Below are positions 11,761-23,012 of a stretch of DNA of 64,000 bases, in pieces. This DNA is from Chelydra serpentina. Its lineage: Eukaryota; Chordata; Testudines; Chelydridae. The notes beneath the pieces were generated by a model. It did no database searches and was not told the DNA's origin. It was given only the letters and a program-made list of their open reading frames with translations. The stretch spans positions 29,610,001-29,674,000 of the forward strand of contig JBAIAC010000051.1 of NCBI GenBank assembly GCA_037349315.1, given 5' to 3'. A program made the position numbers and the translations under genes. Positions within the stretch are counted from its first letter, which is position 1. The number at the start of each line of letters is the position of its first letter.

Positions 11761-12200
11761 GAAAAAAAAACTATCCCCTTTGCATTCCACGTCTTTGCTC
11801 GCCTTTCATTTCCCGGATGTGAAATTTCCTGCACAAAAACACAATGTGTAAAGCTGGAATGTACAGGGCTTTGCAGTGCATCCTCGCTCGCCGCGGGAGA
11901 GGAGGAGAAAGCAGGGCACGGGCAGAGATGCCAGTTGCCTGGAGCTGCAGCTCTTGGGTGTTAAACTGCTCGGTACCACCTCTAACCTGTGCTGCCGCCC
12001 CACAAAATATCTATCGCCTCGTGGCTGCAATGAGAGTTAATAAAATGTAAACTGAGCCCTTTATTTTCTAATTGATATATTTACCTCTGGTATTTAATAG
12101 GAGGCCCTTGGAACCTTAATTTATTCTGTAAAAAAGGTAGACATAAGCATGATACAGAGGGCCAAAGGCTCTCAGAGCCTCCTTCTCTTTCTGCAAATAT
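11761..12200. other. No gene recognised
   Basis: Flank of the CpG island; no recognisable coding or repeat content. Confidence 0.4.
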
Positions 12201-12367
12201 GAATCGTAGAATATCAGGGTTGGAAGGGACCTTAGGAGGTCATCTAGTCCAACCCAGGGCTAATCCCCAATTTTTGGCCCAGATCCCTAAATGGCCCCCT
12301 CAAGGATTGAACTCACAACCCTGGGTTTAGCAGGCCAATGGTCAAACCACCAAGCTAGCCCTCTCCC
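12201..12367 (-). mobile_element. Cry I-type tRNA-derived SINE, internally deleted
   Basis: Read on the minus strand it has a tRNA-like head (GGTTTGACCATTGGCCTGCT, then GGTTGTGAGTTCAATCC as B box), the family body, and a CR1-like 3' end ending near CGATTCATAT. Compared with the copy at 61039-61213 it lacks the segment around CCTGCTTTGAGCAGG, and its A box region is mutated. Confidence 0.85.
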
Positions 12368-13089
12368 CCGTCTTCTTTGTTAGATTTGTTGCAGGAATGG
12401 TCCAAAGTACTCAGCTGCGGCGTGGTGAAATCTTCCCAAGTACCACTTTCAGAGTGCTGTGAAATCCTGCCTTCCACGAGAGAAGGGACAACAACAAACA
12501 TAAGGGTTAGGTTCTGCCCTTGACCCCCAGAAGTGATCAGATATACTGCAGGGGTCTTTGGAACAGGGTATGAGACAGAGTCTGCAACAACCTGTCCTAG
12601 CAGAACAGTTGGAGACTGCAGACCAGTCTTCAGGCCTCCTGTCTTTTCACCTTCTTTTCACCTTCTTGTTCTCATGAAATGCAGCAAGCAGTTTTTCACT
12701 CAGCCCCTCTGCGATCTTAAATACCACATTAGTTCCTCTGCCCCCTCCTCCCGGGAGCCGCTGCGGTTCCTGATGGCCACTACGATCTCTGTTCTCCAGC
12801 TCACCCCCAACATTGTCCACCTTCTGCTGCTGGTTTCTCTCTCTCTCTCTGGGACATTATTTCCAAGTGGGATTAATGTCTCCCGGTAAAGTGCCCAGCA
12901 CTCATCAATTTCAACCTTTTTTTTTTCTTAGGGAGAAACCATCCTGATTTTCACATGTCAGTCAATGAAAGCTCAGCACCACTGAGAGCCAGGCCAATAG
13001 ATGTGTTTAACACCCTGTTCCAGCACCCACTTGGCTTTCCTTTGTGTCAGAGAAGCTCCCATACCATTACATCACAGATGTGACTATCT
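12368..13089. other. No gene recognised
   Basis: Pyrimidine-rich in part, with a CT run near 12836-12852. No assignable feature. Confidence 0.4.
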
Positions 13090-13424
13090 GCTGCTTTCAA
13101 CTACCTAAAAGGGGGTTCCAAAGAGGCTGGATCTAGACTGTTCTCAGTGGTAGAAGATGACAGAACAAGGAGTAATGGTCTCAAGTTGCAGAGGGGGAGG
13201 TTTAGGTTGGATATTAGGAAAAACTTTTTCACTAGTAGGGTGGTGAAGCACTGGAATGGGTTACCTAGGGAGGTGGTGGAATCTCCTTCCTTAGAGGTTT
13301 TTAAGGTCAGGCTTGACAAAGCCCTGGCTGGGATGATCTAGTTGGGGTTGGTCCTGCTTTGAGCAGGGGGTTGGACTAGATGACCTCCAGAGGTCCCTTC
13401 CAACCCTGAGATTCTATGATTCTA
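13090..13424 (+). mobile_element. CR1 LINE 3' fragment
   Basis: Strong 5' truncation: only the last part of ORF2 (frame through about 13341) and the 3' tail ending in ATTCTATGATTCTAT remain. It is closely similar to the 3' ends of the copies at 14500 and 55915. Confidence 0.92.
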
Positions 13425-14075
13425 TCTGTACCTTGTCCAGCGCTGTCACAAGCCACTCTTCATACCAGTGTATCACAACTGGCCCTAATGTCTAAATCTC
13501 ACTGACTGCCACAGAATCTGATATTCTCTCCTTGATAAATCATACTATTACAAATTGTTGCTTCTTTTCACCATGATTAGACTAGTGCTGTTCCAGTTTC
13601 TTTTATCAGCCTTGATTTTCCCCAGCTATTCCCGTGCTCTGGAGTTGCCAAACAGTTGGGAATCCAAACAGTCACTTGTTTCACTTATTACTGACGTTCA
13701 TATTAACTGTTTATTTGCTCATAGACATCTTGTAAATATGTACATTTAAAAAAATCTTAACACGGTTTATTAAAATAGTGGCTCAGATATTCAAAATGAG
13801 GCTGGGAAAGCACCAGAAAATAGAATTTAGGGAATGATCTGGCATTGTCTGGGAGGTAAGCTAGATAACCTTTGAAGAGCTGATCTTTAGAATAGCTCCA
13901 TTGAAGGCGCCTGGCTTTGAGTTACTCTGTCCTTGGAATAGCATAGTGAGAAGTTGTAGGAAATCTGCTGGAGATAATGTGCATGGATAATAGCCACCTT
14001 TCTTAATTATATACCTGAGGCACTCTCTTGCTTTAGAGCAAGATTCAGATACCCTTGCTCATGCTGTGTAGCACC
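13425..14075. other. No gene recognised
   Basis: AT-rich spacer between the CR1 tail and the Harbinger element; nothing assignable. Confidence 0.4.
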
Positions 14076-14590
14076 TTAGGGTATGTCTACACTACAAGAC
14101 TAGTTCGATTTTTCTTAAACCGAACTTGTGAAACCGGTATTGCAAAGTCGATCGTGCGAATCCACAGCAAGGACATTACATCGAATTTGTGAGTCCACAG
14201 CAACGGGGCAAGCATCGACATTGCAAGCGGTGCACTGTGGGTAGCTATCCCACAGTTCCCGCAGTCCCCGCTGCCCACTGGAATTCTGGGTGTAGCCCCC
14301 AGTGCCTTCTGGGGCCAAAAATGTGTCGAGGGTGGTTATAGGTAAATGTCGTCACTCGACCCACACTCCCGCCCTCCCTCCATGAAAGCGCCGGCGGGCA
14401 ATTAATTCGCGCCCTTTTCCAGTGATTGACAGCTCGGACGCCACAGGACAGCGAGCATGGAGCCCTCCGCGATTATCGCTGCTGTTCTGTACGTTGTCAT
14501 AGAATCATAGAATCATAGAATCTCAGGGTTGGAAGGGACCTCAGGAGGTCATCTAGTCCAACCCCCTGCTCAAAGCAGGACCAACCCCAA

Positions 14591-17436
14591 CTAGATCATC
14601 CCAGCCAGGGCTTTGTCAAGCCTGACCTTAAAAACCTCTAAGGAAGGAGATTCCACCACCTCCCTAGGTAACCCATTCCAGTGCTTCACTACCCTACTAG
14701 TGAAAAAGTTTTTCCTAATATCCAACCTAAACCTCCCCCTCTGCAACTTGAGACCATTACTCCTTGTTCTGTCATCTTCTACCACTGAGAACAGTCTAGA
14801 TCCAGCCTCTTTGGAACCCCCTTTTAGGTAGTTGAAAGCAGCTATCAAATCCCCCCTCACTCTTCTCTTCTGCAGGCTAAACAATCCCAGTTCCCTCAGC
14901 CTCTCCTCATAAGTCATGTGCTCCAGCCCCCTAATCATTTTTGTTGCCCTCCGTTGGACTCTTTCCAATTTATCCACATCCTTTTTGTAGTGTGGGGCCC
15001 AAAACTGGACACAGTACTCCAAATGAGGCCTCACCAGTGCCGAATAGAGGGGAATAATCACGTCCCTCGATCTGCTGGAAATGCCCCTACTTATACAGCC
15101 CAAAATGCCGTTAGCCTTCTTGGCAACAAGGGCACACCGTTGACTCATATTCAGCTTTTCGTCCACTGTAACCCCTAGGTCCTTTTCTGCAGAACTGCTG
15201 CCCAGCCATTCGGTCCCTAGTCTGTAGCAGTGCATGGGATTCTTCCGTCCTAAGTGCAGGACTCTGCACTTGTCCTTGTTGAACCTCATCAGATTTCTTT
15301 TGGCCCAATCCTCTAATTTGTCTAGGTCCCTCTGTATCCTATCCCTACCCTCCAGCGTATCAACCACTCCTCCCAGTTTAGTGTCATCTGCAAACTTGCT
15401 AAGGGTGCAGTCCACACCATCCTCCAGGTCGTTGATGAAGATATTGAACAAAACCGGCCCCAGCACCGACCCTTGGGGCACTCCACTTGATACCGGCTGC
15501 CAACTAGACATGGAGCCATTGATCACTACCCGTTGAGCACGACCATCCAGCCAGTTTTTTATCCACCTTACCGTCCATTCATTCAGCCCATACTTCTTTA
15601 ACTTGCTGGCAAGAACACTGTGGGAGACTGTATCAAAAGCTTTGCTAAAGTCAAGTAATAGCACATCCACTGCTTTCCCCTCATCCACAGAGCCAGTTAT
15701 CTCATCATAGAAGGCAATTAGGTTAGTCAGGCATGACTTGCCCTTGGTGAATCCATGCTGACTGTTCCTGATCACTTTCCCCTCCTTTAAGTGGTTCAGA
15801 ATTGATTCCTTGAGGACCTGTTCCATGATTTTTCCAGGGACTGAGGTGAGACTGACTGGCCTGTAGTTCCCCGGATCTTCCTTCTTCCCTTTTTTAAAGA
15901 TGGGCACTACATTAGCTTTTTTCCAGTCATCCGGGACCTCCCCCGATTGCCATGATTTGTCAAAGATAATGGCCAATGGCTCTGCAATCACATCGGCCAA
16001 CTCCTTTAGCACCCTCGGATGCAGTGCATCCGGCCCCATGGACTTGTGTTCGTCCAGCTTTTCTAAATAGTCCCGAACTACTTCTTTCTCCACAGAGGGT
16101 CACCTCCTCCCCATACCATGCTGCGGAGTGCAGCCGTCTGGGAGCTGCCCTTGTCTGTGAAGACAGAGGCAAAAAAAGCATTGAGTACACTAGCTTTCTC
16201 CAGATCCTCTGTCACAAGGTTCCCTCCCTCATTCAGCAAGGGGCCCACACGTTCCTTGACTTTCTTCTTGTTGCTAACATACCTGAAGAAACCCTTCCTG
16301 TTACTCCTAACATCTCCAGCTAGCTGCAACTCCAAGTGTGATTTGGCCTTCCTAATTTCACTCCTGCATGCCTGAGCAATATTTTTATACTCCTCCCTGG
16401 TCATTTGTCCAATCTTCCACTTCTTGTAAGCTGTTTTTTCGTGTTTAAGACGAGCAAGGATTTCACTGTTAAGCCAAGCTGGTCGCCTGCCATATTTACT
16501 TTTCTTTCTACACATCGGGATGGTTTGTTCCTGCAACCTCAATAAGGTTTCTTTAAAATACAGCCAGCTTTCCTCGACTCCTTTCCCCCTCATGTTATTC
16601 TCCCAGGGGACCTTGCCCATCAGTTCCCTGAGGGAGTCAAAGTCTGCTTTTCTGAAGTCCAGGCTCTGTATTCTACTGCTCTCCTTTCTTCCTTGTGTCA
16701 GGATCCTGAACTCGACCATCTCATGGTCACTGCCTCCCAGGTTCCCATCCACTATTGCTTCCTCTACTATTTCTTCCCTCTTTGTGAGCAGCAGGTCAAG
16801 AAGAGCTTTTCCCCTAGTTGGTTCCTCCAGCACTTGCACTAGGAAATTGTCCCCTACACTTTCCAAAAACATCCTGGATTGTCTGTGCACCGCTGTATTG
16901 CTCTCCCAGCAGATGTCGGGGTGATTAAAGTCACCCATGAGAACCAGGGCCTGTGATCTAGTAACTTCTGTTAGTTGCTGGAAGAAAGCCTCGTCCACCT
17001 CATCCCCCTGGTCTGGTGGTCTGTAGCAGACTCCCACCACGACATTACCCTTGTTGCTCACACTTCTCAATTTGATCCAGAGACTCTCAGGTTTTTCTGC
17101 AGTTTCATACTGGAGCTCTGAGCAGTCATACTGCTCTCTTACATACAACGCAACTCCCCCACCTTTTCTGCCCTGCCTATCCTTCCTGAACAGTTTATAT
17201 CCATCCATGACAGTACTCCAATTGTGTGAGTTATCCCATCAAGTCTCTGTTATTCCAATTACGTCATAATTCTTTGACTGTGCCAGGACTTCCAGTTCTC
17301 CCTGCTTGTTCCCCAGGCTTCTTGCATTTGTGTATAGGCATTTAAGATAACTCACCGATCGTCCTGCTGTCCCAGTATGGGGCAGGAGCCCTCCCCTCTT
17401 GCACTCACTTACTTGTGCTTCCTCCCAGTATCCCAC
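14591..17436 (-). pseudogene. CR1 ORF2 (endonuclease + reverse transcriptase), two lesions
   Basis: ORF2 carries out target-primed reverse transcription. The endonuclease part (about 17400-16300) shows CLYTNARSLGNK, VLMGDFNHPDICW and GSDHEMVEF. The RT part shows [27 protein letters not shown] (here [11 protein letters not shown]), [11 protein letters not shown] and the catalytic FADDTKLGG. The RT region is one long open frame of 500 codons (14591-16093). Two lesions kill it: TGG to TGA in the endonuclease (17239-17241), and a small deletion giving a frameshift near 16080-16100 in the linker. This is the best-preserved RT domain of the CR1 copies here. Confidence 0.93.
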
Positions 17437-17480
17437 TTCCCCACTTACCTCGGGGCTTTGGTCTCCTTCCCCCGGTGAAC

Positions 17481-18443
17481 CTAGTTTAAAGCCCTCCTCA
17501 CTAGGTTGGCCAGCCTGCTTCCAAAGATGCTCTTCCCTCTCTTCGTCAGGTGCAGCCCGTCTCTGCCTAGCACTCCTTCTTGGAACACCATCCCATGGTC
17601 AAAGAATCCAAACCCTTCTCTCCGACACCATCTGCGTAGCCATTCGTTGACTTCCACGATTCGACGGTCTCTACCCCGGCCTTTTCCTGCCACAGGGAGA
17701 ATGGACGAGAACACCACTTGCGCCTCAAACGCCTTTATCCTTCTTCCCAGAGCCACGTAGTCTGCAGTAATACGCTCAAGGTCATTCTTGGCAGTATCAT
17801 TGGTGCCCACGTGGAGAAGCAGGAAGGGGTAGCGATCTGAGGGCTTGATGAGTCTCGGCAGTCTCTCCGTCACATCACGAATCCTAGCCCCTGGCAAGCA
17901 GCACACCTCTCGGTTTTCCCGGTCAGGGCGGCAGATAGATGACTCAGTCCTCCTGAGGAGAGAGTCCCCGACCACCACCACCCTCCTCGTCCTCTTGGGA
18001 GTGGTGGTCGTGGAACCCCCATCCCTAGGACTGTGCATCTCATGCCTTCCAATCAGTGGAGTCTCCTTCTGCTCTGTTCCCTCAGATGCATCATTCACTC
18101 CACTCTCTGCACTAGTGCCTGTGGAGAGCACATGAAAACGGTTGCTCATCTGAATATGCGTTTCTGGTACATGGACTTGTCTCATACTCTTTCCTCTTCT
18201 GGAGGTCACATGCCGCCAATTATCCTCGCTGGTCTTCTGTCCCCGCTGCGCAGCCTGCTCTGAATCCTCACAACACTGCGCCCGCTGAAGCCTATCCTGA
18301 CGTCTATCCAGGAACTCCTCATTTTCTTTTATGGAAGGCAGGGTTGATACTCGTTTCTCCAGACCTTGAATCTCCAATATGGAGATCAGCTTGCACTTTG
18401 TACAGACAAAGTCGCTTCTATCCTGTGGAAGAAAGACAAACAT
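17481..18443 (-). CDS. CR1 ORF1 with SGNH-esterase domain (open in this copy, probably N-truncated)
   Basis: CR1 ORF1 products bind RNA and, in CR1 and related LINEs, carry an esterase domain of the SGNH/GDSL hydrolase class. Here an ATG at 18443 opens a frame ending at 17481. Near the start is a CTKC zinc-binding-like pair. The esterase blocks follow in order: VVGDSLLRR (block I with the nucleophile Ser), LLLHVGTNDT (block III with Asn) and DGLHLTKRG (block V with the Asp/His pair). No stop interrupts the domain. The frame also reads upstream through Harbinger DNA on the antisense strand to 18614, which is fortuitous. Confidence 0.85.
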   Translation of the reverse strand: MFVFLPQDRSDFVCTKCKLISILEIQGLEKRVSTLPSIKENEEFLDRRQDRLQRAQCCEDSEQAAQRGQKTSEDNWRHVTSRRGKSMRQVHVPETHIQMSNRFHVLSTGTSAESGVNDASEGTEQKETPLIGRHEMHSPRDGGSTTTTPKRTRRVVVVGDSLLRRTESSICRPDRENREVCCLPGARIRDVTERLPRLIKPSDRYPFLLLHVGTNDTAKNDLERITADYVALGRRIKAFEAQVVFSSILPVAGKGRGRDRRIVEVNEWLRRWCRREGFGFFDHGMVFQEGVLGRDGLHLTKRGKSIFGSRLANLVRRALN

Positions 18444-19817
18444 GTCTTTGTCAACACCTCGCACCTTATCGTCCACCTTTTCCAGAGGCAGATGCAGAGA
18501 AATCGGGCGAGGAGGCAACGGAAGCTCCGGGAGGATATGAACTCTGAGAGGGGCACAGACCTCTCGCAAAGCCCGGGACCCCGGCCCGTAGAAATAATGG
18601 TGGCAATGGGGCACGTTGATCCTATGGAGCGGCGATTCTGGGCAAGGGAAACAAGCACTGACTGGTGGGACCGCATAGTGCTGCAGGTCTGGGATGAATC
18701 ACAGTGGCTGCGAAACTTTCGGATGCGTAAGGGCACTTTCCTGGAACTTTGTGAGTTGCTGTCCCCTGCCCTGAAGTGCCAGGACACCCGGATGCGAGCA
18801 GCCCTGACTATCCAGAAGCGAGTGGCCATAGCCCTGTGGAAGCTTGCAACGCCTGACAGCTTTGATTCGTCAGTCGCGAATCAATTTGGAGTAGGCAAGT
18901 CTACCGTGGGGGTTGCTGTGATGCAGGTAGCCCATGCAATCGTTGACCTGCTGCTCTCAAAGGTAGTGACCCTTGGAGACGTGCAGGTGATCATAGATGG
19001 CTTTTTCGCTATGGGATTCCCAAACTGCGGCGGGGCTATTGATGGGACACACATCCCTATCCTGGGACCGGACCACCAGGGCAGCCAGTACATTAACCGA
19101 AAGGGCTATTTTTCTATGGTGCTGCAAGCACTAGTGGACCACAAAGGATGTTTTACCAACATCAATGTCGGATGCCCGGGCAAGGTTCATGATGCTCGTG
19201 TTTTCAAAAACTCTGGTCTGTTTAGATGGCTGCAGGAGGGTGTTTATTTCCCGGACCGCAAAATAAGTGTTGGAGATGTGGAGATGCCTATAGTGATCCT
19301 CGGGGACCCAGCCTACCCGCTAATGCCCTGGCTCATGAAGCCATACACAGGAGCCCTGGATACTGAAAAGGAGCTCTTCAACTACCGGCTGAGCAAGTGC
19401 AGAATGGTGGTGGAGTGTGCCTTTGGCCGTCTCAAAGGTCGTTGGAGAAGCTTACTTACTCGCTCCGATCTCAGCCAAACAAATATCCCCATTGTGATTG
19501 CAGCGTGCTGTGTGCTCCACAATCTCTGTGAGAGCAAGGGGGAGACGTTTATGGCGGGGTGGGAGGTTGAGGCAAATCGCCTGGCTGCTGATTACGCACG
19601 GCCGGACACCAGGGCGATTAGAAGATCACAGCGGGACGCGCTGCGCATCCAGGAAGCTTTGAAAGCTAGCTTCCAGAGCGAGCGGGGTAACCACTGACTG
19701 TTAACGCTTGTTCAAACAGAAGCTGAACCTGCCCCCGTTTCTTTACCCAGTTTCTGTTGTCTATCCTCTCCAATTACCAACCCCCTTCCCCCCCTTCATT
19801 CAACGCTTTAAAAGTAT

Positions 19818-19823
19818 AATAAA
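19818..19823 (+). promoter_or_regulatory. Poly(A) signal of the Harbinger transposase
   Basis: AATAAA 121 bases after the transposase stop on the same strand. Confidence 0.6.
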
Positions 19824-19847
19824 GGAAACGTTGTTTATTAAAACCGT

Positions 19848-20982
19848 TGTGACGGGTTGGGGCCACAGAGACCTGCTTGGTGCTGCCACCTGGTGTGCCA
19901 AGGCTACTTCTGCCCCTGCTTCCAGGCCTTTTCCAGCTTGGGACTCCCGAATCCTGTCTGTTTTGAGCCAGATTCCACTGATCGGCTGCAAACACAGACC
20001 CAGGTCCGAACCAAGTCCACTCACCACTGTAAGGCCCCTGGAAGCGCTCTTGCCTTTGACACCCAGCTGCTCAACTCCAAGGAGGTTCAAACCCTTAATA
20101 AATCCGTTTTACCCTGTATAAAGCTTATACAGGATAAACTCATAAATAGTTCGCTTTCTATTTCAAAGATAGAAAGGTATGCACACCTGTTCGCTTTCCC
20201 AAGGCACTAACTCGTACACAAGGAAACTTAATAAGTAAAAAGTGATTTTAATAAGTACAGAAAATAGGATTTAAGTGAGTTCAATTAGTGACAGACAGAA
20301 CAAAGCAAGTTACTTAGTAAAATAAAATAAAACACGCACGTCTATGTCTATTCAAAGTTAACACAGATAAAAGCCTCACCAGATTCGGATATTTTCCTTT
20401 TTACAGGCTGTAGAATTAGCCTAGGTCCAGTAGCCGCACACACCCCCTAGTGTCTTTGTCCTTTGTTCAGTTCCCCTCAGGAATGTCCTTGGGGGGGTGG
20501 AGAGCCTCTCCCTTTAGCCAGCTGAAGACAAAATGGAAGGGTCTTGCAAGGGCTTTTATAGCCTTTCTTCCTCTCCCTGCGTAGGATCCAGTTGCCCTGG
20601 AGTTTTGGGATCACATGGGCAAGTCACCTGTCCATGCGCCCTAACCAGTCTAACCAGTTGCATTCCAGACCCGGCCCCAATGTGGATTGGGGTCTGCAAC
20701 GTCTTTTGTCTGTCAAGTGCTCGCATTTAACAGGCATTCTTTGCTCCAAAGATGATCCCATGCACTTACAAAGGCTATGTACAAAACCAGCAAATATAAA
20801 ACCAATCTTCATAACTCCAACTACAACAATGATACATGCATACAAACAGGAGGAGTACATTCAGTAGGTCATAACTTTCACAGAGATATGTTACATGGCA
20901 CATGTAGCATAAAACATATTTTAGTTACATATATACATCTATAAGCATCTCCCCATAAAGTTTTATGGGGAACAGCGTCACA
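19848..20982 (-). mobile_element. Solo LTR (endogenous retrovirus-like), inserted in Harbinger
   Basis: On the minus strand it starts TGTGACGCTGTTCCCCATAA and ends in CCCGTCACA, the TG...CA ends of an LTR. The flanks ACCGT (19843-19847) and ACTGT (20983-20987) are a 5-bp target duplication with one change. There is no internal retroviral region, so it is a solo LTR left by recombination. Related fragments lie at 34991-35235 and 42845-42995. Short unrelated frames inside it are not genes. Confidence 0.85.
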
Positions 20983-20987
20983 ACTGT

Positions 20988-21606
20988 CTCTATTAATTAT
21001 TTCTCGGGTAAGGGTTTAACCTGGGACACATACCGCGGTTGGGGAGTGGGTGGAGTGTTGGAAAGTACGCTTCCAAACTCGGGGAATGACATGCTCCTGC
21101 TCCCAGAGCAGTCCGAAGTGCTGGACTGCTTGTTTCAAGGGAGCCAGCAACCCCTCCTATTCGCAACTGTGTGTGGTGGGGCCTTTGTGACTTTTTGGCC
21201 ATGGATTGCGGCCACAGATCCCCTGCTGCATGGATCTGTCATGCAGACTATCGCCGGCCGCAAAAGATCTGCAGCCACCCTCCCCCACCAGAAAGTCACA
21301 GCCCCCCCCCACCCTTAGAGAACAAGACAACCCCCTCCCAGAATGACAAGTGTGCCCAGTGCATGCAATGTGAGAGTGACTTTATGTTGATCCTTTCCCC
21401 CTGTCTGTACCCTGGTTCAGGCGCCTGGCGTCTCTAATTACAAACCCCCTTACCCACTCCCCCAAAACCAAACCGTCCTGTGAAAGAAAGTCAGGGAAAC
21501 AGCACTGTGCAAAACAAACATTTTTATTAAGGGGAGCATATTTTTTAGATGAAACCTGGGCAGGGAACTGTTGTGGGGTGCAGTTGGAGGGAAGGAAAGG
21601 ACCCAT
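20988..21606. other. Non-coding part of the Harbinger element
   Basis: Lies between the LTR insertion and the end of the leftward Myb-like gene. It includes the minus-strand AATAAA (21523-21528) that probably ends the Myb-like transcript. No other gene is seen. Confidence 0.55.
21523..21528 (-). promoter_or_regulatory. Poly(A) signal of the Harbinger Myb-like gene
   Basis: TTTATT on the plus strand reads AATAAA on the minus strand, about 80 bases past the last codon at 21607. Confidence 0.6.
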
Positions 21607-22625
21607 CTAAAGTTTTGGAAATGAGAGCCTTCTGCTACTGGAGCAGTCTGTAGGGGTGGAGTGATTATTTCCACGGCCCCTGCCTCCCCTCGTTCTAGTG
21701 ACTTTGGGTGAGGGGGGGATTGGACTTTGTGGCGGGGGAGGGCGGTTGGAAATAACATATAGAGGTGCTCTTTCCTCCTGTCTCCTGTCCTGGAGAACGT
21801 CTAGCAGGTGCCGGAGCGTGTCAGTTTGCTCCCTCATTAGTCCCAGCAGCGTTTGAGTCGCCTGCTGGTCTTCCTGCCGCCACCTGTCCTCGCGAGCTTC
21901 AGCCCTCTGCTCCCGTTCGCTAACTGCTCGCTCGGACCTTGAGACGTCCTCTCTCCGCTGTGCCGCCTCCTTTCGGGAACAGACCATCAATTCTGAGAAC
22001 ATGTCGTCCCGGGTTCTCTTTTTGCGCCGCCTGATCAGCGCAATCCTCTGGGAGGGTGATCCACGGGTAGGGCGGGAGACACTCGCAGCTGTGGGATGAG
22101 ATAAAGGGAGTGAATTCCTCAGAAAGATACTTTTTCCAGAACAATGCCTATACTCTTTCCCTGTGAATAAGACCAAGCACAGTACCTATCACATGTCCAC
22201 TTATTACAAGGTCGAATATTATGTCTTTATCCTGAGTGTCTGGGGTCCCGGTGTACAGATCCCAGAAGCCTTGCTGAACACTGGAAATCTGCTCTCTGGA
22301 GACCATGGTAAGCTGTTGCCTTTGGACTGCTGAGAGCTTACTTCACAGCAGTGCTCTACTCCCATGTTTCAATCACAATTCCTGGCGGCAGCCAGTTCCT
22401 GCTGCTGCCCAAACCGCTCATCTACAGCGGCTCACCAACCCTTTACCCCCCCCTCCGCGTGGCCGGTCCCGGGAACTCTCCCTGCCTGCGCACCACTAAG
22501 TTCGAATGGTTAGCCTCCCAACTCCCTCCTCCCCCCCGTGGATGGAAACCGCCGGGTGTCTTTCTTTAAAGGGAAAATGAAGAATTCACTATACTAAAAA
22601 AACCACTCATTCAAACCAGGGCACC

Positions 22626-22916
22626 ATGACTGATATCACTCTGATGAGGATTACGGAGACAGAGAAAGACCGCATGCTGCATCAATGCCAGCAAACCCCG
22701 GGGCCGTATGCAGCCATGCTATGCAAGGCAATGATACCAGAGTACCTGCAGCTTGCATGGCGCGGGAAAGTATCCTACCATGGAGGAGACAATAAGGCCG
22801 CTCTCCCTGGGAACCTGATACAAAAGCTTTCACTGTACCTCCAGGAGAGCTTCGCGGAGATCTCCGATGGGGATTTTTCCTCTATCCCCATACATATTGA
22901 CAGACTTTTCGAGTAG
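22626..22916 (+). CDS. Unrecognised 96-aa ORF inside Harbinger, antisense in the Myb-gene intron
   Basis: The frame starts at an ATG in good context (CACCATGA) and ends in TAG; a poly(A) signal AATAAA follows at 23007. The product begins MTDITLMRITETEKDR, has a central part with YAAMLCKAMIPEYLQLAW and KAALPGNLIQKLSLYLQE, and ends HIDRLFE. Composition and lack of stops look like a real protein. A splice acceptor (AAACCAG at 22613-22619) sits six bases before the ATG, and an ATG|GTAAGC donor lies near 22302; joining them would keep the frame. The family is not recognised; a faint likeness to BEN-domain spacing is only a guess. It lies wholly between the Myb-gene exons on the opposite strand. 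Confidence 0.5.
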   Translation: MTDITLMRITETEKDRMLHQCQQTPGPYAAMLCKAMIPEYLQLAWRGKVSYHGGDNKAALPGNLIQKLSLYLQESFAEISDGDFSSIPIHIDRLFE

Positions 22917-23006
22917 TTGCACTGGAAAACGACTCAAAGCTGAAGCACCTAAGGCCAATTAAGCAATACAAACACAGTGCTTATACACCATGCCTATTGT
23001 ATTCCA

Positions 23007-23012
23007 AATAAA
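23007..23012 (+). promoter_or_regulatory. Poly(A) signal after the 96-aa ORF
   Basis: AATAAA about 90 bases downstream of the TAG at 22914-22916, same strand. Confidence 0.5.

Larger units (their letters stand above)
14500..18447 (-). mobile_element. CR1 LINE, nearly full length, inserted in Harbinger transposase (copy B)
   Basis: The tail (TAGAATCATAGAATCATAG at 14500) and the 5' end just upstream of an ORF1 ATG at 18443 are flanked by TTGTCA on both sides (14494-14499, 18448-18453), a 6-bp target duplication. Joining the flanks restores the Harbinger reading frame. The element contains most of ORF1 and all of ORF2, both on the minus strand. It appears truncated at or near the 5' end of ORF1, with no 5' UTR. 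Confidence 0.94.
14457..19697 (+). pseudogene. Harbinger transposase, split by a CR1 insertion
   Basis: DDE transposase of the HARBI1 type, which cuts and joins the transposon ends with its Myb-like partner. The coding sequence is 14457-14499 plus 18454-19697. The two parts total 1287 bases (429 codons with stop), so the frame was intact before CR1 landed, the 6-bp TTGTCA being duplicated at the site. Catalytic residues are present: D in GAIDGTH (codon at 19041), D in ILGDPAYPL (19305) and E in VVECAFGRLK (19413). There is one extra codon relative to the copy at 62608 (near 18866). A poly(A) signal follows at 19818. As it stands it cannot be expressed as a whole, although the 3' part has a long open frame read from CR1 sequence. 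Confidence 0.93.

Noticed and set aside
14613..18135. Plus-strand frames opposite the CR1 ORFs
   Set aside because: They mirror the codon structure of the true minus-strand CR1 ORFs and recur identically opposite every CR1 copy.
18366..18453. N-terminal extension of the transposase read from CR1 sequence
   Set aside because: The open frame continues by chance into CR1 DNA; the true first codons lie at 14457-14499 on the far side of the insertion.
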